Numbered from the stretch's first letter, positions 37,653-46,927 are shown. The stretch: DNA of 52,020 bases from Candidatus Nanopelagicales bacterium (GCA_030834185.1 JAURFT010000006.1:1-52020); one strand, 5' to 3'. Notes: a model not told the origin generated them from the letters alone. Translations and numbers: made by a program.

Positions 37653-38895
37653 ATGACTGAGCCAACAAATCCCCCAATAAATGAACCAGACATCAGAGCC
37701 TTTGAGGCAATTGACACCATTGAGGAAGAGCGCTGGTTAACTCGAGCGCTTAAAGATGAAACCTTTGGCGGTTCATTATTGCTAGCAGCAGGTGTGCTGG
37801 CATTAATAGTTGCCAACTCACCAGCAGGCGATTGGTATGCAGAGCTGCTGCAAACCAAGCTGGGCTTTGAGCTGGTTGGCTTAAAACTCACAGTTGCGCA
37901 TTGGGCAGCTGATGGTTTGCTTGCTATTTTCTTTTTAGTTGCAGGGTTAGAGTTAAAACACGAGTTAGTTCATGGTTCATTATCAAAACCAAGACAAGCA
38001 ATGGTGCCACTTGTTGCAGCAATTGCAGGCATGACCTTTCCCCGCTTTAATTTATGTAATGATGTTGCGTGGCAACGCAGAAGCTATTGGTGGCTGGGCA
38101 ATACCTGTTGCAACTGATATCGCATTTGCGCTAGCAGTGCTTGCAGTAGCTGGGCGAGGATTGCCGGTTGAACTAAGAGCATTTTTATTAACACTAGCTG
38201 TTGTTGATGATTTAGGTGCAATCACAATTATTGCAGTTTTTTATTCTGATGATATTGATAAAAACATGTTATTTTTATTAGTAATTCTATTAGTTATATA
38301 TGGCTTGCTACAAAAATTTAATTTCACTCGTTGGTTTTACTTAGTGCCACTTGGTTTATTAATCTGGTGGGCAACATATCAATCGGGTATTCATGCGACA
38401 GTTGCGGGAATTGCAATTGCGCTACTAACTCGCATTCAACACCGAGATGAAGAAACAAGCTCACCTGCAGAAATTGCGGAGCTTCGGGCCAGGCCAATTA
38501 GCGTTGCGATTGCAATTCCAATTTTTGCTTTTACAGCAGCAGGTGTTGATCTAAGGGATCTTGGCTTTATGGATACGGTAAGCAGTGATATTTCAATTGC
38601 AATTATTTTGGGATTAGTTATTGGTAAACCGCTAGGTGTAATTGGATCTACTTATTTACTAACTAAATTTACTAGCGCCAGATTAAATGAAAATCTAAAT
38701 TGGTCTGATGTGCTTGCAGTTGGGCTGTTGGCTGGCATTGGCTTTACAGTGTCTTTGTTAATTGCTGAACTCTCATTTGCCACAGACATTGCAAATCTAT
38801 CTGCTGCGAAAGTGGGTGTTTTAGCAGGTAGCGTTCTTTCGGCAGTTGCTGCAATTGTGGTTATGCAGTTGCGAGCTCGAAAGGCTAGGGTTTAA
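37653..38895 (+). pseudogene. nhaA: Na+/H+ antiporter NhaA, interrupted by a +1 frameshift
   Basis: Two ORFs (37653-38117 and 38059-38895) together give a complete NhaA of about 413 residues exchanging Na+ for H+. The first half holds the N-terminal helices and ends in nonsense after AGMTFP. The second resumes ALIYVMMLRGNAEAIGGWAIP and carries TDIAFALAVLA and the essential Asp pair in VVDDLGAI. Deleting one C from CCCC (38040-38043) joins them perfectly. A sequencing/assembly error, a recent mutation or +1 recoding at CCC-C are all possible. The remaining sequence is not decayed. The downstream gene overlaps by one base. Confidence 0.88.
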
Positions 38896-40019
38896 TGCGA
38901 AAAAAACTCTTCACAGTTTTTCTAACCGCATTACTAGCTACACCCAGCGCAGTTGCTGCGCAATCGCCAAATAATGAATTAAATCTGGCTTTTAGCAGCT
39001 CTGATATTGCTGGTGCAGTAACGAACGGCGGTGGGTCACGTGGCCCAGCGCTGGCAGTTATGCAAGATGGCACCGTGCTGCTTGGTGGTGGAGATGCTGG
39101 TGGTGAGATTTTTTTAGTAAATGTAAAAACTCAAAAACTTCGTAAACTTGGCAGCTTAATTCCTGCTAACAAAAGACTAATTGATTCAAGATTTGCCATT
39201 ACAGATATTGGCGTTTTAAGTGAAAACAAAAAACGTGCAAATCTATTAATCTCTTATCCAAGATTAGGCAGTAATAATCGATGTGTGGAAGTTGCAGTCG
39301 ATCAAATTAGATATAACCGAGCCAAACAAAAAGTTAATCGAGTTGCTAATTGGTTTGTCACAAAACCCTGTGTGCCTATTTCAGCCGTGCAACATGCATC
39401 AGGCAGATTTGCTGTAATTGATAATAAATCAGCTTATGTCACTATTGGTGATCTGGGTTTTCCTGGAATTAATGATCGAGGCAAACGTGGCGATTTAGGT
39501 TCGATATTTAAAGTAAGTGCAACTAATGTTGAACGCATCTCCCAAGGGCATCGAAATGCTCAAGGTATATTGTTATTTAATGGCAAGGATTTACTTGCAG
39601 CTGAGCATGGACCTCGCGGCGGCGATGAACTAAATTTGATTAAACCTGGCAATGATTACGGCTGGCCATTCGTGACGTATGGCGAACCGTATAGCTCTGG
39701 GGATTACGTGAAGCCAACAAAAACTGGAACACATCAAGGCTATGTCGAACCATTTAAATATTGGACGCCATCAATTGCGCCAACCGAACTTGTACAACTA
39801 CCTGAAGTTGGTTGGGGAGAATGGAGCGGCGCGCTAGTGCTTGGCACGTTGCGTGAAAATGCGTTGGTCTTTATGAAACTAGATAACAAATTTAATGTTA
39901 CCCAAACCAAAATGGTAGATCTTGGTCAGCGAATTCGAGATCTAGAGATTAATAAAGCGGGTAATTTAGTAGCAACTACTGATGAAGGTAGATTGTTTGA
40001 AATAAAGCAGAAGAACTAA
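38895..40019 (+). CDS. Secreted PQQ-type glucose/sorbosone dehydrogenase-like protein
   Basis: A 374-residue protein with a signal peptide (about 1-22, cleavage near AVAA-QS) and a six-bladed beta-propeller of the soluble glucose/sorbosone dehydrogenase (YliI-like) type. Signature stretches are GHRNAQGILLF, AAEHGPRGGDELNLI and GNDYGWPFVTYGEPY, and the last is the family's most conserved region. It likely oxidises aldoses extracellularly if PQQ is available. No PQQ biosynthesis genes are seen here, so PQQ may be scavenged or the activity may differ. TAATG couples it to nhaA. Confidence 0.88.
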   Translation: MRKKLFTVFLTALLATPSAVAAQSPNNELNLAFSSSDIAGAVTNGGGSRGPALAVMQDGTVLLGGGDAGGEIFLVNVKTQKLRKLGSLIPANKRLIDSRFAITDIGVLSENKKRANLLISYPRLGSNNRCVEVAVDQIRYNRAKQKVNRVANWFVTKPCVPISAVQHASGRFAVIDNKSAYVTIGDLGFPGINDRGKRGDLGSIFKVSATNVERISQGHRNAQGILLFNGKDLLAAEHGPRGGDELNLIKPGNDYGWPFVTYGEPYSSGDYVKPTKTGTHQGYVEPFKYWTPSIAPTELVQLPEVGWGEWSGALVLGTLRENALVFMKLDNKFNVTQTKMVDLGQRIRDLEINKAGNLVATTDEGRLFEIKQKN

Positions 40020-40032
40020 CATATTAAACAAG

Positions 40033-40105
40033 TGCGCCTGGAGGGACTCGAACCCCCAACCGCCTGATCCGAAGTCAGGTGCTCTATCCGTTGAGCTACA
40101 GACGC
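40033..40105 (-). tRNA. tRNA-Arg (TCG)
   Basis: The acceptor GCGTCTG pairs with CAGGCGC with one G-T wobble. The anticodon loop CTTCGGA gives TCG, reading CGA. The T loop GGTTCGAGTCC is normal. CGA looks a frequent arginine codon by eye in this window, so a dedicated tRNA is sensible. Confidence 0.94.
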
Positions 40106-40420
40106 GCGGGGCATAGTTTACGAAGTTCAATATTTGGTGCTGAATGGGGCAGGTAATTTTGCACATCTCAGCTGTGCCAGATGAAGTCAGGTTGCTAATT
40201 CAGTCGTAGGTACGCTTTTAAATTGGACGGCTTGAATATCACTGTTAACAAATTAGGTACTGATAGCAATATTGTTTTAACAACCAAACAAAGTGATGAG
40301 AGCTATAAAAAATGCTGCAATAAATCCAGATATTTATATGTGTTTTACGAAACCGAATTTCTGAAATATTGAGATTATTCCGTGGAGCGTTGGTCTTGGT
40401 GAAATTTAGCTATTTTGATT

Positions 40421-40437
40421 AAAAAGCCAAGCTTTTT
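40421..40437. repeat. Inverted repeat AAAAAGC-CAA-GCTTTTT
   Basis: Perfect 7-base arms with a 3-base loop in the long gap between tRNA-Arg and the sugar-binding protein gene. It could be a weak terminator (T-run on both strands) or an operator. Confidence 0.4.
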
Positions 40438-40552
40438 GCAGCATCTCTACCACTAAGGTTTTTGTGACCTTTTTGTTATCAAATGGTGAAGAGATATGTA
40501 ACAAGATGTAAGGCGTTGCGCGATTGTGACTGGCTACCAATATCTATTTTTG

Positions 40553-40616
40553 CCTCATATTTCTAGGATTTAGCAAACCCATTTTGGGGTATGAGGTGCA
40601 TTCGGCCTCAATTTTT
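40553..40616 (+). promoter_or_regulatory. Leader with two mutually exclusive hairpins, the second terminator-like
   Basis: CCTCATA (40553-40559) can pair with TATGAGG (40590-40596). Alternatively TGAGGT (40592-40597) can pair with GCCTCA (40605-40610), which is followed by ATTTTT and then the Shine-Dalgarno AAAGGA. The two structures share TGAGG, so only one can form, the layout of an attenuator. The stems are short (5-7 bp), no known riboswitch family is recognised, and function is inferred. Confidence 0.4.
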
Positions 40617-40629
40617 GAAAGGACAATGA

Positions 40630-41982
40630 ATGTCAATATTTCGTCGACGTGCAATAGGGCTAGGTGTAATTGTCACCGCGTCTTTATTGGTACTCGCTGG
40701 GTGTTCATCTGAATCAGATTCAGCAGGAGGCGGAACTGAAAATTGCGAGGCATATGCTGAATATGCTGGCAACGAAGGAACCACAGTAGAAATTTACACA
40801 ACCATTATTTCTCCTGAAGCAGACCTATTTGTTCAATCATTCCAGGAGTTTCAAGATTGCACAGGGATAACTATCAATTGGAATGGCTCACAGGAATTTG
40901 AAGCTCAAATTTCAGTGCGAGTTGAAGGTGGCACTGCACCAGATCTAGCAATTTTCCCACAGCCAGGCCTGCTAGCTAAGTTCGCTGGTAATGGATTGGT
41001 ACCTGCTCCTGCAAAGGTTGCAGACTCAGTGGATGCAAATTACACAGCTGACTGGAAAAATTATGGCACTGGCCCAGATGGTGTCTTTTATGCAGCACCA
41101 CTTGGTGCAAACGTAAAGTCATTCGTTTGGTATTCACCTAAGACGTTTGCAGATAATGGTTGGTCAATTCCAACAACTTGGGCTGAACTACTTGCACTAT
41201 CCGATGAAGTTGCAGCAGGCGGAGACATACAGCCTTGGTGTGCTGGATTTGGATCAGGCGATGCAACCGGTTGGGTTGGAACAGACTGGATGGAAGACCT
41301 AATGCTGCGATTCAGTGATGCTGCAACTTATGATGCATGGGTAAGCCATGACATTGCATTCAACGATCCAAAAGTACAAACAGTGATCGATGAAGCTGCA
41401 AAGATCCTAAAGAATCCAGATTATGTTGGTGACGTAGCTTCAATCGCTACCACTACATTCCAAGAAGGTGGCGCTGGCATTGTTGATGGAACTTGTGCAA
41501 TGCATCGTCAAGCATCATTTATTGGTGGAATTTTGGCCGCTGACTATGGAGCAACAATTGTTAATCCAGAAGATACCGATGTAGAGGGTGGAATTACAAC
41601 TTTCTACTTCCCAGGTGTATCTGCTGATCAAACTCCAGCTCTTGGCGGCGGCGAATTCGTTGGTGCATTCAGCGATCGTCCAGAAGTACAGGCTGTTCAG
41701 CATTATCTAACAACACCTGATTGGAACAACAAAAAAGCTGCACTTGGTGGCTGGTTCTCAGCCAACCTTGGATTGGATACTGCAAACGTGGCAGATCCAG
41801 TTAATAAGGTTGCTGTTGAAATCTTGCAGAATGCAACCACATTCCGCTTTGATGCATCAGATTTGATGCCAGCAGCAGTAGGCGCTGGATCTTTCTGGAA
41901 GGAAATGACTGCTTGGGTAGCGGAGAACAAGTCGAGCAAGGCTGTTCTAGATGCTATTGAAGCTTCATGGCCGGCGAACTAG
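40630..41982 (+). CDS. Sugar ABC transporter substrate-binding lipoprotein (alpha-glucoside type)
   Basis: A 450-residue secreted binding protein anchored by lipid. The lipobox is LAGC with Cys25, after a basic N-terminus and hydrophobic stretch. The rest matches extracellular solute-binding proteins of the AglE-like carbohydrate group (EIYTTIISPEADLFVQSFQEF, GTAPDLAIFPQPGLL). Together with the two following permeases it should import a di- or oligosaccharide. The facing GH1 enzyme suggests beta-glucosides, although the closest named families are alpha-glucoside importers. AAAGGA precedes ATG 40630. A strong hairpin follows the stop. Confidence 0.92.
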   Translation: MSIFRRRAIGLGVIVTASLLVLAGCSSESDSAGGGTENCEAYAEYAGNEGTTVEIYTTIISPEADLFVQSFQEFQDCTGITINWNGSQEFEAQISVRVEGGTAPDLAIFPQPGLLAKFAGNGLVPAPAKVADSVDANYTADWKNYGTGPDGVFYAAPLGANVKSFVWYSPKTFADNGWSIPTTWAELLALSDEVAAGGDIQPWCAGFGSGDATGWVGTDWMEDLMLRFSDAATYDAWVSHDIAFNDPKVQTVIDEAAKILKNPDYVGDVASIATTTFQEGGAGIVDGTCAMHRQASFIGGILAADYGATIVNPEDTDVEGGITTFYFPGVSADQTPALGGGEFVGAFSDRPEVQAVQHYLTTPDWNNKKAALGGWFSANLGLDTANVADPVNKVAVEILQNATTFRFDASDLMPAAVGAGSFWKEMTAWVAENKSSKAVLDAIEASWPAN

Positions 41983-42003
41983 TAATAGTTCTTTAAGAGT
42001 AAT

Positions 42004-42042
42004 AACACTTCAGGGGCTTGCGCTGCAAGCCCCTGAAGTGTT
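42004..42042. terminator. 18-bp perfect hairpin between binding protein and permease genes
   Basis: AACACTTCAGGGGCTTGC and its exact complement flank a GCT loop. Only a short TTT follows on the plus strand, so it probably attenuates read-through or protects the upstream mRNA end, giving more binding protein than permease. This is a common design in sugar ABC operons. Confidence 0.75.
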
Positions 42043-42056
42043 TACTGGGAAGTGAG

Positions 42057-43064
42057 ATGAAATTGACAGCACTAGTTCCTCAGCGATCGCTCTGGGACAC
42101 CGTGTTGCCAAATTTAGTGATGCTAGGTAGTGCCATCGCAGCTTTCCTTGGCATTATTTTTCTTTTATTTGTTTTAGCAGAGCGATCACCAAACAAAATC
42201 CAAAATATATTGAAATATGTAGTTTTTCTAGCACCTGCTGCAGTGCTGCTGCTTATTGGATTGATTTATCCTGCAATTCGCACACTGATCTACTCTTTCA
42301 TGAATGACGACAGTTCAAAATTTATTGGATTTGAAAATTACGTTTGGGCTTTTACGATTCCTGAGATTCGGATCGTTTTGCGCAATACACTAATTTGGAC
42401 AATTTTGGTTCCAGTTTTGGCAACTGGAACTGGTTTGGCCATCGCTTATATGACGGATCGAATGAAGCGCGCGGCTGTGATTAAGTCATTAATTTTTATG
42501 CCAATGGCTATCTCGTTTGTAGGGGCGGGAATTATCTGGCGATTTGTTTATACCTATGAAGCAAATCTAAAACGACCTGAGATTGGTTTGTTGAGTTCGA
42601 TCTGGCGAGCAATGGAGTGGGAACCTCGCAATTGGCTTCTTGAAGCACCGTTGAATACCTTGCTCTTGATCGTGGTTATGGTTTGGATTCAAACAGGCTT
42701 TGCCATGGTTGTGCTATCTGCTGCCATGAAAAACATCCCAGATGAAATTATTGAGGCATCTTTACTTGATGGCACTTCAAATTGGCGAAGATTTACAAAA
42801 ATCACAATTCCAATGATTAGGGCTACCATCGTGGTGGTATTAACAACAATTACAATTGGAACTCTAAAAGTATTTGACATTGTAAGAACTATGACTGGTG
42901 GCAATTTCAAAACTAATGTTATTGCAAATGAAATGTATTCACAGTCATTTAGGCAGATGAACTATGGCACTGGAAGTGCTTTGGCTATCATTTTATTTAT
43001 TGCCATTATTCCAATAATTATCTACAACGTTCGACAATTAAGACTTGAACGGACGGAAAGATAA
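42057..43064 (+). CDS. Sugar ABC transporter permease (AglF/MalF-like)
   Basis: About 335 residues with eight likely helices, two of them in an N-terminal extension before LAPAAVLLLIGLIYP. The EAA loop that contacts the ATPase reads EIIEASLLDGTSNWRRFTKITIP. The ORF track starts at 42018, but that lies inside the 18-bp hairpin; ATG 42057 after GGGAAG is the better start. It overlaps the next permease by one base. No ATP-binding subunit follows, so a shared MsmK-type ATPase elsewhere is presumed. Confidence 0.92.
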   Translation: MKLTALVPQRSLWDTVLPNLVMLGSAIAAFLGIIFLLFVLAERSPNKIQNILKYVVFLAPAAVLLLIGLIYPAIRTLIYSFMNDDSSKFIGFENYVWAFTIPEIRIVLRNTLIWTILVPVLATGTGLAIAYMTDRMKRAAVIKSLIFMPMAISFVGAGIIWRFVYTYEANLKRPEIGLLSSIWRAMEWEPRNWLLEAPLNTLLLIVVMVWIQTGFAMVVLSAAMKNIPDEIIEASLLDGTSNWRRFTKITIPMIRATIVVVLTTITIGTLKVFDIVRTMTGGNFKTNVIANEMYSQSFRQMNYGTGSALAIILFIAIIPIIIYNVRQLRLERTER

Positions 43065-43975
43065 TGACCATAATTAATAGTAAACGTGCAAAAAATGCAT
43101 TTAGTTCTCCAATAGCCTCGGCTGCAGCTGTCGTAATTGCGATCCTATGGACCATACCTACGTTTGGACTTTTAGTTAGCTCGATTCGACCTGAAAAGTC
43201 AATAAATACATCTGGCTGGTGGACCTTTTTCACAAACCCAGAAGTATCACTAGAGAATTATGAAAAGGTTTTGTTTCAAGGCACTTTGATTCAACCACCA
43301 ATGGTGCAATATTTTTTCAACAGCTTGGCAATTACTTTGCCAGCAGTAGTTTTTCCAATAACTTTGGCAGTATTTGCAGCTTACGCCTTGGCTTGGTTTG
43401 ATTTTAAAGGTCGAGACTTTATATTTTTTACTATTTTCGCGCTTCAAGTAGTGCCTTTGCAGTTAACGCTAATTCCACTTCTTCAACTTTTTGCTAAAGG
43501 CTTATCAATAAATGGCATCACGATTATTCCTGATTTAGGAATCACTGGCACGTATATACCCATCTGGATTGCGCATACAATCTTTGGACTACCGTTGGCA
43601 ATATTTTTACTACATAACTTCTTACGACAGATTCCTCGTGAACTAATTGAGGCTGCTAAAGTTGATGGAGCTGGATGGTTCATAATGTTTCGTGCGCTGA
43701 TATTGCCGTTAAGCATTCCTGCAATTGCGTCATTTGCTATTTTCCAATTTCTTTGGGTTTGGAATGACTTATTAGTTGGTTTAACTTTTGGTGCTGGCTC
43801 TAAAGAAGTAGCTCCTATGACTGTTCGATTGGCGGAGATGGTTGGTACTCGTGGTGGTGGCTGGGAAGTGCTAACCGCGGGTGCATTTGTTTCGACAGTA
43901 GTACCACTGATTGTCTTTTTTGCCTTGCAGCGTTATTTCGTACGAGGATTATTAGCAGGCTCAGTTAAGGGTTAG
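43064..43975 (+). CDS. Sugar ABC transporter permease (AglG/MalG-like)
   Basis: A 303-residue permease with six expected helices and the EAA loop ELIEAAKVDGAGWFIMFRALILPLS. It forms the heteromeric channel with the upstream permease, to which it is coupled by TAATG. The last helix and terminal RYFVRGLLAGSVKG are typical of MalG-type proteins. Its 3' end overlaps the convergent beta-glucosidase gene by 4 bases. Confidence 0.93.
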   Translation: MTIINSKRAKNAFSSPIASAAAVVIAILWTIPTFGLLVSSIRPEKSINTSGWWTFFTNPEVSLENYEKVLFQGTLIQPPMVQYFFNSLAITLPAVVFPITLAVFAAYALAWFDFKGRDFIFFTIFALQVVPLQLTLIPLLQLFAKGLSINGITIIPDLGITGTYIPIWIAHTIFGLPLAIFLLHNFLRQIPRELIEAAKVDGAGWFIMFRALILPLSIPAIASFAIFQFLWVWNDLLVGLTFGAGSKEVAPMTVRLAEMVGTRGGGWEVLTAGAFVSTVVPLIVFFALQRYFVRGLLAGSVKG

Positions 43976-45351
43976 CGTTTCCTACCAAGATTTAGCTCCC
44001 TTAGAAACTCCGCACTTAGTTTGGGTGTGCGCTTTTGATTGCTAAAGTCGTTATGAATAATTCCAAATTTTTTAGATATTCCTTCAGCCCACTCAATGTT
44101 ATCTAACAGCGACCAAGCAAAGTACCCCTTTAGATCTATGCCTTGAGCTACAGCTTCTAGTGCTGTTTTGATATGGGTGTAAAAATAATCAACTCGATCA
44201 AAATCTAAAACTTTGCCATCAATAATGTGATCAGGAAATGCTCCACCATTTTCAGTTATATATAGCGGAGTATTTGGTAGCCGAGCTGAAGTTTGCTGCA
44301 ACGTAGTTAATAGTGAACTGGCATCTATTTCCCAACCCATTTCGGTGGTTGGTGGTAGCGGATTAAAGCTTATTGGTTGTGGAGTTCCTGGATATAAGGC
44401 GAGATCTTGTCCTACAGCAGCGCTAGCTGGCGCTGCCATACCCAGCCTTGTTGGCGTGTAGTAATTAATTCCTAGCCAATCAATAGGTTTACTGATGCAA
44501 TCTAGCTCAGCTTGATCAACAAAGTCCCAATCCAAAATGTGTTTAGTGTTTTCAATCAAAACAGACGATACCCCTCGACCAGCTAATAGATCTAGCCAGA
44601 ATCGATTTTGTAAAATATCAATATGCTCTTGAGCAGCTGCTAACTCACTAGTTGCAATTATTGAAGTTAAATTCAAAACAGTGCCAGCATTTTTTACGCT
44701 GTGCTCTCGCAGTACCTGTAGAGATTTTCCGTGAGCCAACATTAAGTTATATGCAGCCCTAAACCCACTTGCCGCATCATTTCGACCTGGAGCATGAATT
44801 GCGGTTGCATAACCTAGGAATGCACTAACCCATGGCTCATTTAAAGTTGACCAAAAATCGATTCGGTCACTAAATTTTTCAGCTAAAATATTTGTGTATT
44901 CAGCAAAACTTTCTGAAATACCATCCCAAGTCCAACCACCCATGGCTTCTAGTTCAACTGGAAGATCCCAGTGATAAATTGTGAGTGATGGTTTTATGTT
45001 TCTAGCTAATAGGCCGTCTATTAACTTGTCATAGAAGTCAAGACCTACAGCTGAAGCTTTGCCACTTCCAGTTGGAATAACTCTGGGCCAAGAAACTGAG
45101 AAGCGGTAGGCGTCTACATTTAACCAGCTAAGTAGATCAAGATCTGTTTGATACAGTGAAACATGATCACAAGCTGGATCTGCTAGCGCTCCATCTTTGA
45201 TTCGGCCGGCATTAGCAAAATCATCCCAAATCGAAGCTCCTCGTGTGCTGCTATTACCTTCAATTTGCCAAGATGAAGTTGCCGCTCCAAAGATAAAATC
45301 AGTTGGTGTCATGGCAGCTAGTTCAAGGGCTTTTGCAGTTAACTCACTCAT
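43972..45351 (-). CDS. bglA: GH1 beta-glucosidase
   Basis: A 459-residue glycoside hydrolase family 1 enzyme. Acid/base Glu172 lies in STLNEPW and nucleophile Glu367 in YITENGG. The N-terminal FIFGAATSSWQIEG and RFSVSWPRV are classic. There is no signal peptide, so it hydrolyses imported beta-glucosides such as cellobiose in the cytoplasm. The gene faces the ABC importer and has its own promoter side. GH1 also contains 6-phospho-beta-glucosidases, but the lack of a PTS nearby favours unphosphorylated substrates. Confidence 0.95.
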   Translation of the reverse strand: MSELTAKALELAAMTPTDFIFGAATSSWQIEGNSSTRGASIWDDFANAGRIKDGALADPACDHVSLYQTDLDLLSWLNVDAYRFSVSWPRVIPTGSGKASAVGLDFYDKLIDGLLARNIKPSLTIYHWDLPVELEAMGGWTWDGISESFAEYTNILAEKFSDRIDFWSTLNEPWVSAFLGYATAIHAPGRNDAASGFRAAYNLMLAHGKSLQVLREHSVKNAGTVLNLTSIIATSELAAAQEHIDILQNRFWLDLLAGRGVSSVLIENTKHILDWDFVDQAELDCISKPIDWLGINYYTPTRLGMAAPASAAVGQDLALYPGTPQPISFNPLPPTTEMGWEIDASSLLTTLQQTSARLPNTPLYITENGGAFPDHIIDGKVLDFDRVDYFYTHIKTALEAVAQGIDLKGYFAWSLLDNIEWAEGISKKFGIIHNDFSNQKRTPKLSAEFLRELNLGRKR

Positions 45352-45541
45352 GCCATAAGCCTATTTCGAATTACCCAAATTACAACCAATACAGAGATTA
45401 ATGAGATATCAAAGTGGGCTTAGACCTTTTCATTAAGTGATCTAATAACTAAGGTTGAAGGCATCAGGCCAGTTAATTTAGCTTGACTGCCAGATCAAAG
45501 ATCTCAAATGCGATGCAGTAGAACACGAAAACTATCACTTT

Positions 45542-46102
45542 TTATTTTGATGGCAGTTCAGTAAATCGTACTTTGACAAGAACTAAAAGTAATTGTTTAT
45601 CTATCTGCCAATCAAAAGGAACTCGAATGGTGTGTTTATTAATTTTGTAATCTTTTAATTTCGGCAGTGTCTTTTTGATTGCATCTGCACTGAATGGATT
45701 AAGTAAAATATGATTTTTTTGAACACCTAACCCAAAGACATATCCATTAGCTGCCTTGAGCATTGGCTGATTCCAAGCAATCACTAATTCAAGCTCTGGA
45801 TATTTGGTTTGAATGGCTTTAAATATTTCTGTTACTGTTTTTGCACATTGCTTATCAAGCTTCTTCAAGTAGTCAGCTGGATCTTTATGTCTTTTGGAAG
45901 ATACAGATCCTTTTGCAAACATAACAACAGCGTTTGCATGAGTTTGGCTAAATCCATGATTCTCTCTCAAAAAAGAAATTTGAGCTGGGTATTTCTGGTC
46001 ATCAAGATTAGCTAATTCAGAAAGCCAGTACTTTATTGGCTGGCCATACTTTTTTTCAATGGCAGGAAAGTGTTTAGCACGATCTCCAGAATCAGCTGCC
46101 AT
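45542..46102 (-). CDS. DUF4287 / DUF1801-like two-domain protein
   Basis: A 186-residue soluble protein. The N-terminal part (about 10-65) resembles DUF4287 (HFPAIEKKYGQPIKYWLSEL, then FLRENHGFSQTHANAVVM). The C-terminal part (about 90-185) resembles the DUF1801/DUF5655 YdhG-like fold (IAWNQPMLKAANGYVFGLGVQKNHILL). No reaction is known for such proteins. It lies 39 bases downstream of heliorhodopsin on the same strand and may share its transcript. The length looks complete. Confidence 0.8.
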   Translation of the reverse strand: MAADSGDRAKHFPAIEKKYGQPIKYWLSELANLDDQKYPAQISFLRENHGFSQTHANAVVMFAKGSVSSKRHKDPADYLKKLDKQCAKTVTEIFKAIQTKYPELELVIAWNQPMLKAANGYVFGLGVQKNHILLNPFSADAIKKTLPKLKDYKINKHTIRVPFDWQIDKQLLLVLVKVRFTELPSK

Positions 46103-46141
46103 AATTTGTCACATATCTGCTTTGGAAATTCAGAAACCAAA

Positions 46142-46927
46142 CTAGAGCGAACTTGTTGCCAATACACCTGCAAATATCTGCCAGGCTAAGGCTGACTTTG
46201 CTACAAATGAAAGTGTGATGTAAAGCCGTTCACCAACAAGATAGTCTTTAAATTTCCCGATTTGTTTATATTGCAACCACTGCACAATTGCAAAAGAATT
46301 GAACAGCACAAATAATGAAATAACGACACCATAAACAAAGCCTGGTGGCTGGTTAGTGCTACCTGGTGAGAACAACAGCCAGAACATGGCGATCCATGGC
46401 ACTATGCCAGCAATGCAGCCAAACCAAAATGGTAGTAAGCCGCCAGAGCCAGGCTCTTCATATTTTTCTTGCAACCAACCAAATAAAATCATTGTGACAT
46501 TGACACCAGCAATTGCAATTAGCGCGATGATGTCCCAAACCGCATTAATTAATGCGATAAGTATGATCATTATGGTTGAAGAGATGGAGTATTCAATCCA
46601 GCGTGCAATGTTGCGCTTATTAGCTAAATCAGTGGCATAGTTCTTAAAACCAGGTCCAACAATCCAAAAATGTGCAAGCGCGCTCAACAATGAGAATACT
46701 GCTACACCAGCTGCGATTGGAAAATTAAACAAATTTATGCTCTCAAAGGTTGCACCAGGTATTGGCGCATCTTGCAGATAATTCACAGATACCGGCAGCG
46801 CAAAGCTGTTAGAAAGCGCGATTATTGCAATTGCTTGGGCAAAGTGAAATATGCCCGCAATTAGGTTGTAGCGACGAAGGCCAGCTAGACGCTCGGCTGG
46901 AATTGCTAATAATTCAGAAGATGCCAT
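46142..46927 (-). CDS. Heliorhodopsin
   Basis: A 261-residue seven-helix retinal protein of the heliorhodopsin family, with inverted topology relative to type 1 rhodopsins and no known ion pumping in the type member 48C12. From memory, long stretches match 48C12: LLPFWFGCIAGIVPWI, GVNVTMILFGWLQEKY and SFVAKSALAWQIF. The Schiff-base lysine is K244, the counterion glutamate E112 in WIEYSISS, and the conserved histidines are H28 and H86. A slow photocycle suggests signalling. No carotenoid or retinal gene is in the window. Divergent neighbour: SbtA-like transporter; downstream: DUF4287 gene. Confidence 0.97.
   Translation of the reverse strand: MASSELLAIPAERLAGLRRYNLIAGIFHFAQAIAIIALSNSFALPVSVNYLQDAPIPGATFESINLFNFPIAAGVAVFSLLSALAHFWIVGPGFKNYATDLANKRNIARWIEYSISSTIMIILIALINAVWDIIALIAIAGVNVTMILFGWLQEKYEEPGSGGLLPFWFGCIAGIVPWIAMFWLLFSPGSTNQPPGFVYGVVISLFVLFNSFAIVQWLQYKQIGKFKDYLVGERLYITLSFVAKSALAWQIFAGVLATSSL

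Larger units (their letters stand above)
40106..40629. other. 524-bp intergenic region before the sugar ABC operon
   Basis: No plausible gene is seen. AT-rich sequence contains an inverted repeat (40421-40437) and a structured leader just before the lipoprotein gene. A weak promoter-like pair, TTGCGC then TATCTA with 19-base spacing near 40515-40545, would start transcription about where the leader hairpins begin. No LacI-type regulator gene is next to it. Confidence 0.5.

Noticed and set aside
37653-38117. Treating the two nhaA ORFs as separate genes
   Set aside because: They join into one complete NhaA after a single-base correction and overlap only through out-of-frame sequence.
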